Notes: generated by a model from the sequence alone, not told the origin. Counted from the first letter of the stretch, positions 10,161 through 23,467 are shown. The stretch: DNA of 64,000 nucleotides from Purshia tridentata (GCA_003254885.1 QANT01006002.1:1-64000), one strand, 5' to 3'. Translations and numbers: made by a program.

Positions 10161-12536
10161 ATGTTCTCCACCATGGAAGATCAATCCCCATATAGTTCTC
10201 GGCAGCGAGACGAACCAGAGTTCAGTTTGAGAGAGTGGCCTGTGAATGCTAGAATCAGCCGTGAGAACACAAGTTCAAGAAGGTTTTCAGCATCATATAT
10301 CAGAAGCTTTAGAGAGGACACAAGATCTTTCAGGTCAAACATAACCATATCTAGCACTGCTTCTTCCCCTGGCTATGCATTAAGAGGTAGTAGGTACCCT
10401 TTTCTCTTTTTCATTCAAAACCCACTTCATAATTCACTATTTCTCAGAAGTATTTCCACATTTTGTGCAGATGAAATCGACCCAGCAACGTACTCGTTCA
10501 CCACTGCCCTCAAAGGTAAGATTTTGATGATCATTATAATTAGCAAGAAAGATACTTGAAAAAAGGCTTGGCGTACAATACATTACCATCATGATCATGA
10601 AAGGGTGTTGTTGTTAATTAGTTCAAATTTATAATATAGAGGGTGGTGTTTTTGTTGCAGCATTGCAGGCAAGGTCAGCCTATAATTGTTGGGAGTCATT
10701 ATCACCAGAGGGGTTTGCTTTGAATTCTAAGTGGAATGAAGCAGAGAAATATATATGCAACCCTTATTCAGGGCAGGTCCCAATGGAGTGTTTATCTGCA
10801 AAAACATTAAGTGGAAGATCGTTTCGCAACATAACCAATAGAATTACAATGTCTGCACCTCTTGTTTACTCTTCCCACTCAAGAAAAATCCATACCAAGC
10901 CTTCGAATTCTGCCCAAGAAGATTTAGTTCGTCAATTTCCAATTCCAGGTTCCACCCTTTATCTTGAACTTGAAGACTTACCTCATATTTATTTTATTTT
11001 TCACTCACATACAAATGGTTGTTTGTATTGGCTAAGAGTTACAATCACCATCTGTTTCTCAATGCAGAAAAGAAAAATGAGGGAATGACTAGAGATGTGG
11101 GGACTCAAAGCACCCCTCCTGATATGAGTTCAAGTAGTCCTAGCTCTGCTTCAACCCCTCCCATCGTAGAGAGATCATTGAATCGTGGTCGAGGAGGAGA
11201 TTCACCTAATTCAAATGCAAAATCAAAATCTGAAGAAGAGGTATGTTTTACAGATATTTAAATTAACTTGCTAAACGTTAGCCAAGTTGTTGCAGGTCTT
11301 TCACGAAATTTGTGTGTGTGTTTAATTGTATTTCATGTTAATACGAGTTTGGAGTGACAAGTTAGCTACGTGCATTAACATAGCTGTAGTTTGAGTGATA
11401 ATAAGGATTTTTCTAATTAATGATGTGTTTCTGAATATTGGACAGTTAAATCAAGTGCCGTATCCTTCTGGTTAATTGGTGTCATAAAGTTAGACTATAC
11501 CTTTGAAGGTGGGGGGACTTGTAGATTGAACTGGTCCCCCTGGGTTCTCTTGTTTTCATGGCACATGCCCATCTACTTCTGTTTCCTCGATTTTTTCCCC
11601 CAAGTGGCCTTTCTTTCCAGCACACAGAGTCTGTGACTGGGAATAAAATTTCTCCTCCAATGAACGTGTTCTCTATCAGAGGGTAAAACCCCAGATGACT
11701 CCTTTTCACAATTTTGTAAGAAGTTGCAAAACAATTTCCATGCCCACTATGATACTATCAATTTACTTTACCCTTTCTTTCCTTGTATCATGCATGAACT
11801 ATGTGTTTCTTTTTCTTGCTCCTTTGTTTTTTGTTTTATGTGGAACCACTGAAGATTCTTCAGTGCAAGCGTTAATAATTAAGGATTCTTCACTTTTATT
11901 CCCTTTAATCTTTTGGGGTTCTCAATGAAAATGCCCCATCACTGCTTTATTTCCTCTTCTTTTTGGAAAAGATGGACATGTGTTTCAGGGTTGGTTGCTT
12001 GATGATTTCCCTGTTCAGTACAAATTTGTTGAATCTTTGGACTCTGTAACACATGACCATCTTTGAGACCTTGTGAGGAGATTGTCAATTTATGATGTTT
12101 GAGACCTTGTGACTGATGGCTGATGGCTGTAGAAAGTGACAGTAGTATAGCTTGCTTTTATTGAAAGTGATGGTCTCTATCTAAGATCTTGGATCAACCC
12201 ATAAACCTCATGTAGCTTACTGGGCCATTAAGCTTCATCAGAAGCACAAGCCCCATAACCAGAAGGCTCATGTTAGCTTAGATTTCCTAGTCAAATATAT
12301 CTAAAAGTTGCAATAGATATGAGATTTGATGTGTGAGTGTACATCAAATGCAGGTGGAGGTGAAAGAGACAGGAGAGAGAGAAGAAACAGAAAGAGAAAA
12401 GGAAGAGAGAAGGAAAAAAGATGATCAGCAAAACCGCAGGCAAGGTGGGTGCTTTTCATGGATGAGAAAAAGGTACAGAGAGAAACACAAACCAAGAAAG
12501 AAGAATATCTTTCTTTCTCATCTCAAAGGGTGCTGA
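10161..12536 (+). CDS. Plant protein of unknown function, basic Cys-containing C-terminus
   Basis: Exons 10161-10386, 10471-10515, 10661-10948, 11068-11240 and 12354-12536 join in frame to 304 aa. A second ATG at 10173 sits in a strong context (ccaccatgg) and would give 300 aa. I do not recognise the family. The N-terminal third is rich in Ser and Arg. The central exon carries a motif with Trp and acidic residues, WNEAEKYICNPYSGQVPMEC, then an SAKTLSGRSF block. The fourth exon is low-complexity Ser/Pro. The last exon is a highly charged Glu/Arg/Lys helix-like segment ending GGCFSWMRKRYREKHKPRKK. The EAEKYI motif faintly recalls N-terminal regions of some remorins, but no remorin C-terminal domain is present. 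The basic Cys-containing tail could attach to membranes, which is inference only. The fourth intron is 1.1 kb, much longer than the others. Confidence 0.78.
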
Positions 12537-13347
12537 AAAATTTAAAGAGCTGAAAATGAATTAATATGGTAAAGAATAGAGATTCTCTTTCATTTTCAGA
12601 AGTGGTTGCAGGGTCACCGATCGAGTGCGTCTCTGATTAGGAAAAGGGAACAATCATGTATGATGGGCCTTTGCTGGTTGTTTTATCTATCTTCTTTTGT
12701 TGTAGTGTTGGCATGGCATTGCTGCAGTGATGTTTATGTTTTGTTCTTGTTATGGTCGAAATTGGCTTACAGCTTGAGCTTCACGTGCATGCTTTTTGCT
12801 TGTGCCTTAAAAGTGGTACTCTCTATTTCTCTCTCTCTCCAAAAAAAGAATATATCAGACGGGTGACATAATACTGGCCATTCATATATTTAGTAAGGAT
12901 AATGAAAATATGAAAATCTCACAAAGAATTTCTAACATAGATCATGGTCTTCAATCTTCATAGATGGAGCTTGCTTCAGATTTAACCATTATAGCACCGG
13001 CTAACCGGCTTTGTAAATAAAAAAAATTACGAAAATATGAAAATATGCCTTGGGATATTAAAGATAGGCAAAAGAGGAGAGCAGATTTCATACCTAGTCT
13101 GGTACCACGGCAAAGAAGTGGAACTTGGGCCGTCTTTAACCAAGCAAAGAAAAATATCACTAGACCAGCTGAATGAGTGATAATGAAGTTTTGGTTATCT
13201 TTCTGATTCTTTCTTCAAAATTCTACGTATGATACAAATTAAGATAAGGTTTTCTCAACTGAATCTAAACAAATATAACAAGTGATGAAAATATTTGTAA
13301 TGAAACCAAACCACTTGGCAGTTTTTCAATAAACTATCATGCGCTCT
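12537..13347. other. Convergent intergenic region
   Basis: This interval separates the + strand orphan gene from the - strand DUF2854-type gene. It holds their 3'UTRs and AT-rich sequence, with a CT run near 12825-12840. No further gene or RNA was recognised. Confidence 0.5.
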
Positions 13348-16300
13348 TTACAACGGTGATGCAGCGGTGTTAACATTGGAGTTGGAAATAAGTCTGACTT
13401 CATATAGATTATTCTCTCCCTTCCCTGCACCAGAAACTTAATAAGAACTAATTCAAAGAATTTGTTACATAAGCAAATTTATAACGTGAAAATTTTGGTT
13501 TACATGGAAACATTCAGAGCATAAAACTCACCGATTTCAGCTGTAATTCCTGGTCCGAAGAACGAAGTAAACTTAGCCTAGAAAAGTATTAGAACTTGAT
13601 CGATCAGTATGCAGTATTTTTTGCTATTCTCAAATTAAGGATCACTAAATCTTCAAGATGCATGAAGGCCAGATCATATATTATCCCATGAAACCCAAGA
13701 GGACTTTAAAACTTGGTCTTCAATTCTTCATGACTAAATTTCAATATGGATGAATGTAACTATTAACAATTGAAGCATAATTCTGTAGGCTTATAATATT
13801 TTTTACCTGTCTTTGTTCAAAATCTGACAGCTGCAAAGCTTTTGCCTCAAACGCCAGGACTAGAGAGTATCTACCATCTTCTGTGACCTAAGACAATATG
13901 GTAGCAAGTTGAGATTGTAGCAACTGCGGAATGATAGATACAAATCAACTAAAAGTCTCGTGAACTATTAACTTAGTAAGAAAGGCTTCAAGAAATAAAG
14001 GATTAAAACCTTAAGAACCTTGAAAAATAAAATTCAAGATACTTAAAAATAATGGAGCAAATATCATGGTTATCACTCCGCTCCTTCTATTTGATGCCAA
14101 AGAGAATAATTGTACTTATATAGTAAAAAGTTCTATTTAATGGAACATAATCAAAAGCATGCTTGAAACTAAGTGCAAGTGAGAAGCATATACCTCTTCA
14201 CGAATCATTTGGAGAATAGGTGCACTCCTCCGAGCAATTCCCCCACCCTGAAAAGTAAAACAGGTAAAGAAACTGATGTTAAGCACAGAACAGAGTTTGA
14301 AGCATATCCTATCAACAGGGTGGACCATGTACTGTGCATTGAGTAAGAGTACATGCATCTAACTGCAATGATAAGTGTAGTGCCTTTGAAAGAAACAGCG
14401 AGTGGATACCAAGTAGCTTCCAAATAGGATATGAAAGATCAAAATTCTTTCACCCGTGCAGAATAAACAACTGAATAGATGAATACATATCCCATATATG
14501 CACACAAATCAGACAACACACCTGACCATACTGGAAAATCCGTTTCAATGCCTCATCCAAATGCTGCTCATCCCCATAGCGATATCTCGTAACATCATTC
14601 CTGACCTAATTGTAGATATTTCATTCCATATACCATATCATTTGGGTATAAACAAAAAAAAAAAAAAAAACCAATGTTGATATACGAGACCAAATCTATC
14701 TAGTCATGAACTCAAAAGCTCAGCAGATCACAAATTTAAAATTTAGAAAGCAGGACAAGCTGTACAATTGACTACATAGCACAGGTATTATCACAAGCAA
14801 AGAGTTCATTGAGATTCAACTTGCTCAACATATTCTGGGGGTCAACATGATTAAGGGAAATATCATCATCCACACTGAACTTTGGGGCGGTAGCACATGA
14901 CATCAAATGTTATTCCCATCCCATAGTTCATGGTGGACGCTGATTAAATCAGAGATTCAAGAGGTTATTAGAACTAACCCCAAAGTTCAAAGGGTTGGTG
15001 ATATTTCCACAACATTCTATTTAAGTGATGTTGATTCTGAAACAAACTTTGTTACAAAGGATCCATCTTCCAGTGTCACCATGAGGTTATATTCCTTAAA
15101 ATTACATATGGTGGGTAAGTAAAGTCTCTAAACATGGAACTTTAATGACCCCCATCTACGTTCAATATTGTTATAAGGAAGTACAAGAAAGAAACTAAAC
15201 AAACATGCCTAACTTCAATCATTGAGAAAGCTAAAATCAATAACCCCTGTTTACAAACTCGATAAAAAGAGATGAACAATAACAATGCCACATTACTGGC
15301 CCTTTACAGTCCTAAGTTATTAGGATTATGTACCAAATTTACCACGCCTAATGTGAAGAATGAGCCAATTCAATGCAACTACCTGTTTAAGAATCGGGGT
15401 GGCACATGTTTCCCTTAATTGCTCAGCATCCAAATAAGTCAAGCATGGCACTGGCTTTAGTTCTGCGTACTGCAAATTATAGAAATCGAAACACTATAAC
15501 ACAAATGTATTGACAAAAAACTTCATTCTTATTCCCAGTGAAATCAAGAAATAAATAAAGCCAAAGCATCAATAAAAAGCAGAACAAGGACCTAGGTCTG
15601 TTTTGTTCGAGAATCATCATTAATTGAGACGAAGAGAAAGTCCTTGAAATCAAATAAAAAGAAATGGTAAATAACTATACTAATGGAACTAAGTTTTTGC
15701 TAGTAATCTGCATTATTCATTATCACACAAATGACATCAGACAGCTAACATAAACTATCTGACACAACAAAATCTTGCAAAAAGAGTTTACACAAGATGT
15801 TGGTTTTACCTTGAAAGCCATACCAATGATTGCAAGAGGGAACCCATATGTTAACATCAATGCTGACCATTCTGACCCAGGTAGGATATTAAAATATGCC
15901 CCAAAACCATACCTATTGGTCACAATTTCAAAAACCCATGAATGAATATACGTAAAACTTCAAAATATGAAAGTTTGATACACAGTATGAGATACATGAT
16001 ATATGTGCTACCAAGTAGCAAAGGATAAAGAGCTTACGACAAGAGTGAAATCCCACCACCCAGACCGATAACACCAAATGAAACCTGGAAACATTTATAC
16101 ACAACAATATTCAATCAATCTCCATCCATAATAAATGAGTTATAAAATTAGAAAGGTTTAATATTAATTTGTGCCCATGAAAGGCACGTGTGTACCTTGG
16201 CGAGGGAGAACTGGTCGTCGGTAACGATGGTTTTGCCGGCGGAGGATGGGACGGAGGAGGAAGGCTGGGTGGAGTCAGCGGCTCTTGGGGTGGTCAGTGC

Positions 16301-16495
16301 GAGCTTCGGGTGGTGGTGGTGGGGTCTGGGCCAAATGGGTCCAATGGGCTCCAAATGGATGAGGGAGCTGGTGTTGGTGCTGGGCCTTGAGCGTGGGTGT
16401 ACAGAGAGAAAGCAGCGGTGGCGGTTGAAATCATGAAGATGGGGGCAGAAGCTGCTTCCTCTTGTGGTTGCAGTTGATAGTGCTTTGGTTGCCAT
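13348..16495 (-). CDS. DUF2854-type chloroplast membrane protein
   Basis: Nine exons read on the minus strand: 16495-16196, 16084-16038, 15912-15810, 15469-15383, 14605-14522, 14247-14194, 13887-13807, 13577-13532 and 13424-13348. They give 292 aa with every junction in frame. The first 100 residues are Ser/Thr/Pro/His-rich with few acids, as in a plastid transit peptide. Two hydrophobic segments follow (FGVIGLGGGISLLSYGFGAY and ALMLTYGFPLAIIGMAF). Next comes the conserved soluble part with AELKPVPCLTY, RNDVTRYRYG and GGGIARRSAPI. The hydrophobic pair followed by LKPVPC is how I remember the cyanobacterial and plant DUF2854 family, whose function is not known to me. Presumed location is the thylakoid or envelope membrane. 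The start is the first ATG after which the transit-like region opens; the frame continues upstream only to a TTG codon. Confidence 0.82.
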
Positions 16496-17240
16496 TTTTG
16501 GCTTTCTCTCTCCTTCCTCAGAGGTTGAGCGTTTTGAGAGAGTCACAGCAGTTTGGAGTTGGCTGCTCCCAACCGCCAAATTTCAGATGACGTGTCCTCA
16601 TATTATCCATTTTCTTTTCAGTTTTTCTTTTTTTCATAATTAAATATGTGCAATATTTTGGATCTTAATATGCAACATTTTTGCATGTTCCGCAAAAATA
16701 AATCCTTTGAAATATGATCTGGAAACATGACATGCATCATTGAATTTTCAAAATGATATCTGAAATTATTTTCACCATTACAAAAGTTACATCCATTGTT
16801 GTTTACATCTTCCTCGTACAAAATAAAATCCAACTATTCAAGAATTTCGAACGCCACTTCTGAGGTAGCAGCTGGCCTTGTCTAAAGTTCTTGGACGGCC
16901 AAAATACTTGCAACTTGGATACATACACACTTCTTTTACATGTATACCCCTGTGTAATCTAAACCATTAAATGGAATTCAAACAAAATAAACTTGAAACA
17001 AGTACTGAAGCAGCTGTGCATCGTTTAGTCTCTAGTCTGCACCAAAAAAACAAGAAGAATACATGTCAGACTTCATATGTGGCTTATTTCAAGTATAAGC
17101 AATTGCCTATTTTCATTAAGAAAGTGTAATGTTAATGCATATAAAGCACACAAATAGAAAAGGGTATGCAACTTAGAAGTTAAATGCAACATTACCCCAT
17201 ATCCAATGGCTAAAAAAGTCAAATTAACCATAGCACCGAA
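16496..17240. other. Intergenic region between two tandem minus-strand genes
   Basis: This holds the 5' flank of the DUF2854-type gene and the 3' flank of the CDCA7-like gene. It is AT-rich with no recognised gene. No clear TATA box was found close to the DUF2854-type start. Confidence 0.45.
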
Positions 17241-20200
17241 CTAAATGATTTCTTCGATACTTTCACTAGGAAGAGTTTGAGAAACATGTTGACTCCTAAA
17301 CGCTTTTGCCCTGCAAACCAAGCAAACAGTCGAGTGCATCGACAAACAGTTTTTTACTGATGAAATTTGATCTCTCAAAATATTTAATCGCATATTTCTT
17401 GAAAAAGTAGTGGTCTCGTTTCAGCAACACAAGCAAATACCTTAAAGATGCTGAAAATTGTAAATGTGCATACCTTACAGAATAAAAGTATTTGTCGAGT
17501 GTTTCTTTCGTTTCAGCACCATAAACCAACCATTTTTCTTCAGATACAACTCCATCCCAGGTTCCCATATCTGTACAATGCTTCAAAAAGATTATAACAT
17601 CCAAATTCATGGACTGGAAAGCCACATTATATTTGACACAGTTAAAACTAACCTTGCAGCAAAACATCATCAGTATTATAGCCATTCAATTTCCAAAATG
17701 CACGACCATCAACATCCAAAAGATGAGGCTGTGTTCGAACAGCTTCAGATTTTTGCCCCCCTACAGAAAATGTCAAAAGAATTTTAACACAGCATCCATG
17801 AAAAGGACCCGTAAAAGATATGAAAGTTTAACAATTAGCAAAGTGAATTTAAAAAAATAACACTCCAAGTATTCTTAAAAATATTTTTAACACCAATTCT
17901 GAGAAGAAATAAAAACTGTATGAACTGAAGATATTAGGAAGGGGATCATACTTTTAGGTACTATGTCCATTGCTTCAAGCATCTCTGCATGAGCTTGAGC
18001 TGTGTCACTCTTTATTTGTGCAACAACAGATTCATTTTCTGAAACTGAGCGAGGAGCACCATTTTTTGCAATAAAAGCCTGAGCCACCTCATTCTGCAAC
18101 TTTTGTTTAAGACATTTCTCCTGTACATATGATTAGGTTAAACCAAAACTACACATAGGCTCCAAAGATGCTTGCCTCATTTTCTATATTACCTTGTGCT
18201 TTGCTGCAGCAAGCTTTTCTTTTGCTTCCTTTTCTCTTTCAACAAATTTTGAATTTTGTTCATCTATCCAGTCTCTCAGTGTTCTGGAAAAAATATTTAA
18301 AAGTTATTATCATTCTCTTAACCCAAAAAATGGAACATTTATAAACTTAAATTTATATATTATATTTCTTCTACTTACGTGGTGCCAAGAGCCTCATCAC
18401 AAAGGAAAGTTACAAGTCTAAGTTTCTGAGAGAAGCTTAACATATCATATCCATCACCACCTCTACTGAAACAATCTGATGGCAGTTCCTTCAATAGATG
18501 TTGGGATTCAGAGATGCATTCCCCCAAAGTTTGGAACCACGAGTTTTTGTTGCTTGTTTCATCTGAAGAGAGAGACCTAACAGGAAAGGATGTTAATGGT
18601 CAACTATTTACCCAAGTATTCTGTTTAATAAACTCAACCAGAAAAGCCTTGATTCATAAAGCTACATGAATTTTATTCACCATTTACACACACAAACATG
18701 CAAGTTACTAGGCAGAATTCTTACTCTTCTCCCATATCTTTCTGTATTAGAGACACAAGTTGGGTGTGAAATCGAATTACTGAGGAGTATTGGCCAGGGC
18801 GCCCATTTCGCCCACTTCGCTGACGTACTAATTCTCTAAGTACAGATTCAGCTTGCACCCTTTTGAAATTAAGAACCTAGAGTAAGAACAAAAATGAGAC
18901 TCCAGGTTTAATGGTATATTCATGAATGTTTTAGCACAACAAAATTAAATATGGGCAAGTAAGAACATTTCATGTCATAGAAAACATGTGAATTCTGTAA
19001 GCATTTAAACATGTATGAGACATTGTCCAGTATCCGTATTATAGAAGTATGCAATGGTCAAGCACAAAGTGAGCATTAAGTTCTTCAGAAGCAACAATAT
19101 GCAGTCACTTCATGCAAAAGAAGTTAGAAGTAGCAATATGTAGGTCTCCTATCCAAAGAACCTTTTTTGGCAAGACCACAAGTAATGATTTAAGCATTTA
19201 TACATGTGGATCTGACATAAAATATTAAAGAAATAGACCTCCGACTTACAAAATTAAGATTGTGGAAGCAGTAGGGCAAGGCCTTAAAATGACAGATATG
19301 TAAGGATTCATAAAGCACTTATTAAACTTGAATTATTGAAATCAACATTAACTCAAAATTGGACACTTCTCTCTCTCTCTCTCTCTCTCTCTCCCCCCCC
19401 CCCCCCCCCAAAAAAAAACTAAATATATGCCTTACCATCTTAGCTAAATTGTCGCCCACAAAAAAAAAAATAACACTACAATCAGTTACAATACAACTAT
19501 AAAAAAAGAATATAGCAGAACAATCACGAGATTTAGAGCCACAATTTAGTCCAATATTTGATGAACAAAGGTCAGGGATTACCTCTCCAAAAGCTGCACA
19601 AAATTCCAAAAACTGCAGAGCATATCCAACATCCTCAGGAGATAGTTCAATGCCCATTACAGTTGTTAAGGGGTTGCCTTGAGGAAGAGGAAGGTCATAA
19701 TCAATTTCTGTGTTCACAATATTCACAGGTAAATCCTTGACTATGCGGCGGCGGCGCTCTTTGACATTCTTGGCCTTGGCATCATTATTATTCACAGCAT
19801 TAGGAACTCCTGCACCTTGCACTTTCTCACCATCTGTATCTTTTCTTTCCTCGGAGACTTCGGGCTTTTGCAGATTATTGTCCTCTAGCTGAGCATCATC
19901 ATCTCTGCTACCATTACTAATTTCCTTCAACAATTCCCGCTTTGTTTTCTTAATTTCATTCTCATCAGAGTTCAGTGTTGATTTTAAATTTCTATCAACA
20001 GAATTTTCCTTCCCTCGTTTCTTCGGTTCCTATCAAAAACTCAAGAGCATAAACTCAAACAACACTGACGCAACAAAAATAACACAAACTAAAATCAAAA
20101 TGCAGCCACAAAATACTATAAGCAACCGTAGAAAACCTCGTTTGAATCACCGGTGCATTCAGCATTCTTGTCATGACCTAAATTTTCGGGCCCTTTCACA

Positions 20201-20974
20201 CTCAACATTTCAGAAACACAACGAAACCCAGATTGCTTGGCAGAGTACACTAGAAGGCCAGTGGGTACTTGACCTTTATTCTTCCTGGAAAAACACATTT
20301 GTCTAACCAGCATCGCCAAAACAACTACAATAAATTTAATAAAGAGATTATGCTTGGTTACTAATGTGAAAAACACTTACCTGCAGACACTACAATTACA
20401 AATGTCTCTACATTTGGGACAATTCCAGTCGTCCAAAAGTGCCACCTCTTCTGCTTGCTCTCCATATCTATTTTCCAGTATGATACCCAATATCAAATTA
20501 TAGCACAATGCCACAATCTTTATTTGGAAAAACAAACAGAAAACAAAACATTCACCAAATCTAACCTGTTTGAGAGGCATTTGTGACAATAGTTGATGGG
20601 ACAAAGATTTTTCCCCTTTAGTTTCTTGCACGAAGCCACAAAATCCATGGTCTTTTGCCGGCACTGCGGCATTTAACCCAAAAATTAATAACTAAATAAA
20701 TTGACCAAAACAAGATATTTTACTTCCCATAATTTCAGTCAGTTTCTTATCACCCAAACAAGAAAGATTACTATCCGAGAATTTCTCATCAACCAAACAT
20801 ACCCATGAAACTATGAAAGGGTAAAAAAGTCACCTGGTGACAGGTTTTCCCGTTCGCAGAATCGTAGATTCGGCCTCCAACGACACGAACACCAGGGCAC
20901 TTACTCCTTCTCTTGCTCTCCCTTCTCTGAGCTGCGGCATTGTTTTCCGAAGCAGAGCTCGAAGGGACAGCCAT
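17241..20974 (-). CDS. CDCA7-like zinc-finger protein (zf-4CXXC_R1)
   Basis: Twelve exons on the minus strand: 20974-20834, 20663-20566, 20467-20381, 20284-20137, 20029-19583, 18876-18725, 18576-18379, 18283-18193, 18120-17952, 17760-17653, 17570-17474 and 17310-17241. They give 601 aa, in frame throughout. Residues 26-118 form the CDCA7-type zinc finger, with CHQCRQKT (45-52), CHKCLSNRYGE (73-83) and WNCPKCRDICNCSVCR (94-109), followed by KGQVPTG. A charged linker follows, then a helical DDT/WHIM-like region (VGYALQFLEFCAAFGE, then RELVRQRSGRNGRPGQYSSV), a coiled coil rich in Lys and Glu, and a C-terminal block with DGRAFWKLNGY. CDCA7 proteins bind DNA and recruit HELLS/DDM1-type remodellers in animals; plant relatives are nuclear. 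The finger is shorter than in human CDCA7 between its fourth and fifth cysteines. A GTG further upstream (21025) is not a likely start. Confidence 0.9.
19368..19418. repeat. Compound (CT)n-(C)n-(A)n microsatellite
   Basis: Inside intron 5 of the CDCA7-like gene a CT dinucleotide run passes directly into a run of about 17 C and then 9 A. It is a likely site of length variation and of sequencing error. It is well away from the splice sites. Confidence 0.85.
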
Positions 20975-23467
20975 TTTCACAACAAGAAATCTCTTACACT
21001 CACTCCCACTCTCTCTCTCTCTCACTCTGTCTCGGTCTCTCAGTCTCAGACAGTCAGTGACTCAGTTTGAGTGCGTGTCAGAGTGAGTTGAGAATTTGAC
21101 ACTTGAAGAGCATGCGAAACGCTCTTAACTCTTTGACCTTTTTCGAAATTCATTCCCTCTTGCCACTTCCCAGACTGGCGGGACAAATTTGATTACGCAT
21201 CAAAATTTTGTGATACTTGGAATTTGGAATTTTTGGAGGGGGCATGAAATGAAAGCGCGCCATCTTGCCATCTATATTAAAATTTGTAATTTGGCGAAAA
21301 GCATATTCTAAGAATATTACATTTTAAAAAAATTTGGCCAAATTACATTGGTGGTCTCCATAGTTTGGGTCAAATTTCACTAAAATCTTTAGAATTTTGA
21401 TTTTTTAAATTTTACCTTTGTAATTTCCTATCAATTGAAACTCGAGGACACATGCTTAATTTCAACAATTTGGTAAATTAAAATAGCACGTGACACTTTC
21501 AATCAAGGAAATTAATTAACGATAATGAAACTAAACCACCATCAACTCTAAAATGCCCTAATTCATATGTGTTACTTATTATTTTTGTCAAAAACTTTTT
21601 TTGAATTAAGAATGTGTCCTCAAATGACAATTTTTAACAAATTATAAGAAAAAATTGACCTAGATTGTAACTAAAAGGACCTTAGTGAAACATGACCAAG
21701 CTATTGGGACTACAACCAACAATTCTAGACCAATGACTAAGGTTTCCTTTGAAGATAATGCAAACTCTAGATATTTTTAATTAAAAGTTTCATATTTGTA
21801 TATTATAAGGCAAGGTTATAAATTATAGATATGAATCTCTTTATAATCTCAATACACCCCCTTACAATGTCTAAAAGTGAGTGTCACCAAATGAGATTTT
21901 ATTAGATTATAAAAGAGTTTTTTGATTTCATAAAATCCATCCAAGTCCAAGGATAATTGACAGGAATTCTCATTATCTTTTTAATTTGAACAAAATTCAT
22001 CAAAATTCACCAAAATCCACCACTTAATAAAATCCATGAATTTTTAAGAACACCAAAATTCAAATGGTCAATCAAGCTTTAGTTGACTATAATTTCTTCT
22101 TTTGTTGCCAAGATAGTTGGTTCTATGATGCTAACAACATAGTTCAATATACACTGTTATATGTATATGTCCTATCTAATGTGGAATTCTTAGTTTAATG
22201 GTAAATAAGAGATTTTTTATGAGGTTCATTTCACATTAAAATTCGACAATTGAAACAATTTATTTTTTAAGTCTTAATATAAATTAATCTTGTAAAAAGT
22301 TAGATAAACTATAAAATATTTATTGATTAAATAGTTATTATTTTAAGTATTTATTGCAAACATTAAGTTCGTTAATTTATATTATTAAAATTAGATATCT
22401 TTGTCTAATTCATATAAATAATTTTTAGATAAAAACTTAAAAGATAGACCCTACAAATTAATAAAATACAATATAAAATAGACGTGACGAGAGATCTCAG
22501 ATCATGGGCATATTATTATTACAAGATCGACAATTCACACAAGACTGTGCGTTGACCCTTGATTTTTGATAGTTGCCGATGTGCAGTGTATGGCGTCGAT
22601 TAAACCCTAAACCATATCGGCGGTGAGTCACGCGTGGCAGAATCCTAGAGGGCCAACAGAGATAAGGGGGGATTCCCTTGGATTTCAATCCTTGTCACAA
22701 TTCCTTTCAAGGGACAGTGTAAGCTTTTCATGTGATTGCGGCACATGTGTCTGGTCTCAAGACTTCCATTTATTGTAGTTCCAAGGAGTATACAAGTTAA
22801 CCTCCAAAAGCTCTGGAAACTCCCATCTTTAAAGTTTTTGGGATTCAGGTACCCGACTGCCTATGGCATCTTTGTCTGGACTCTTTTGGCAAACCCTCTT
22901 CGAGTCGTAGTTTTTCTGCTTTGTCTAGCAAAGTTGGCCTTTTGAGTGTCCCCTGTTTGGTTGCTGAGAAAATAAAGGAAACTACTGCAAAGAAAAAGTC
23001 TCCTGCTCTAGTGTTGTATTTAAAAGTTTGGTTTCTAGATTAAAAGAATGTCTCCTGCTCCCTCGCATTATTGTGTTAACAGTATGCAACTGGAACTGGT
23101 GGCCCTTTGAACTAATGAATTTGAAATGATAAATTGTATATAGAAATTTATTTTTCACAGAACCAGGCAGAGTATAGTATATGATTTTATCTTTGTGAGG
23201 TCAACTTGCTTTTGACATATTTCTATATAATGAGATTCAGGGTACGGTACTAGCTTATGATCAGGATGAGATTTTGTTGTTGGAAACTCTACCATATACA
23301 CATGCATGCACTTGAGCATTCCATACTAGCTTAGTTGGCCATTAAGAACATAAGATGCTTATATTGCTGGACTATTTGGCAAAACAACATTCCCCATTGT
23401 ATATATTACATATTCTTGTTAGAGGTAGTTTATGAAACCTTTTTGTTCATTCTTCTTTCAGGATTAC
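20975..23467. promoter_or_regulatory. Divergent 2.5-kb region between the CDCA7-like and rhomboid genes
   Basis: The first 150 bases are the pyrimidine/purine-rich 5' region of the CDCA7-like gene. Positions 21270-22450 are AT-rich, with repeated short phrases such as aaaattcaccaaaatccacc near 22000, and look like decayed repeats. Position 22602-22610 is a telo-box, AAACCCTAA, common in promoters of plant translation and housekeeping genes. A good acceptor, ttcttctttcag, ends at 23460 just before the rhomboid ATG at 23468. That suggests a 5'UTR intron whose first exon lies near 22650-22740. Confidence 0.4.

Noticed and set aside
16188-16436. Gly/Trp-rich + strand frames over the DUF2854-type first exon
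   Set aside because: They are antisense to the transit-peptide exon and have the repetitive composition expected of that.
20975-21025. N-terminal extension of the CDCA7-like protein
   Set aside because: The extension would start at GTG in a simple-sequence leader; ATG 20974 is the first proper start.
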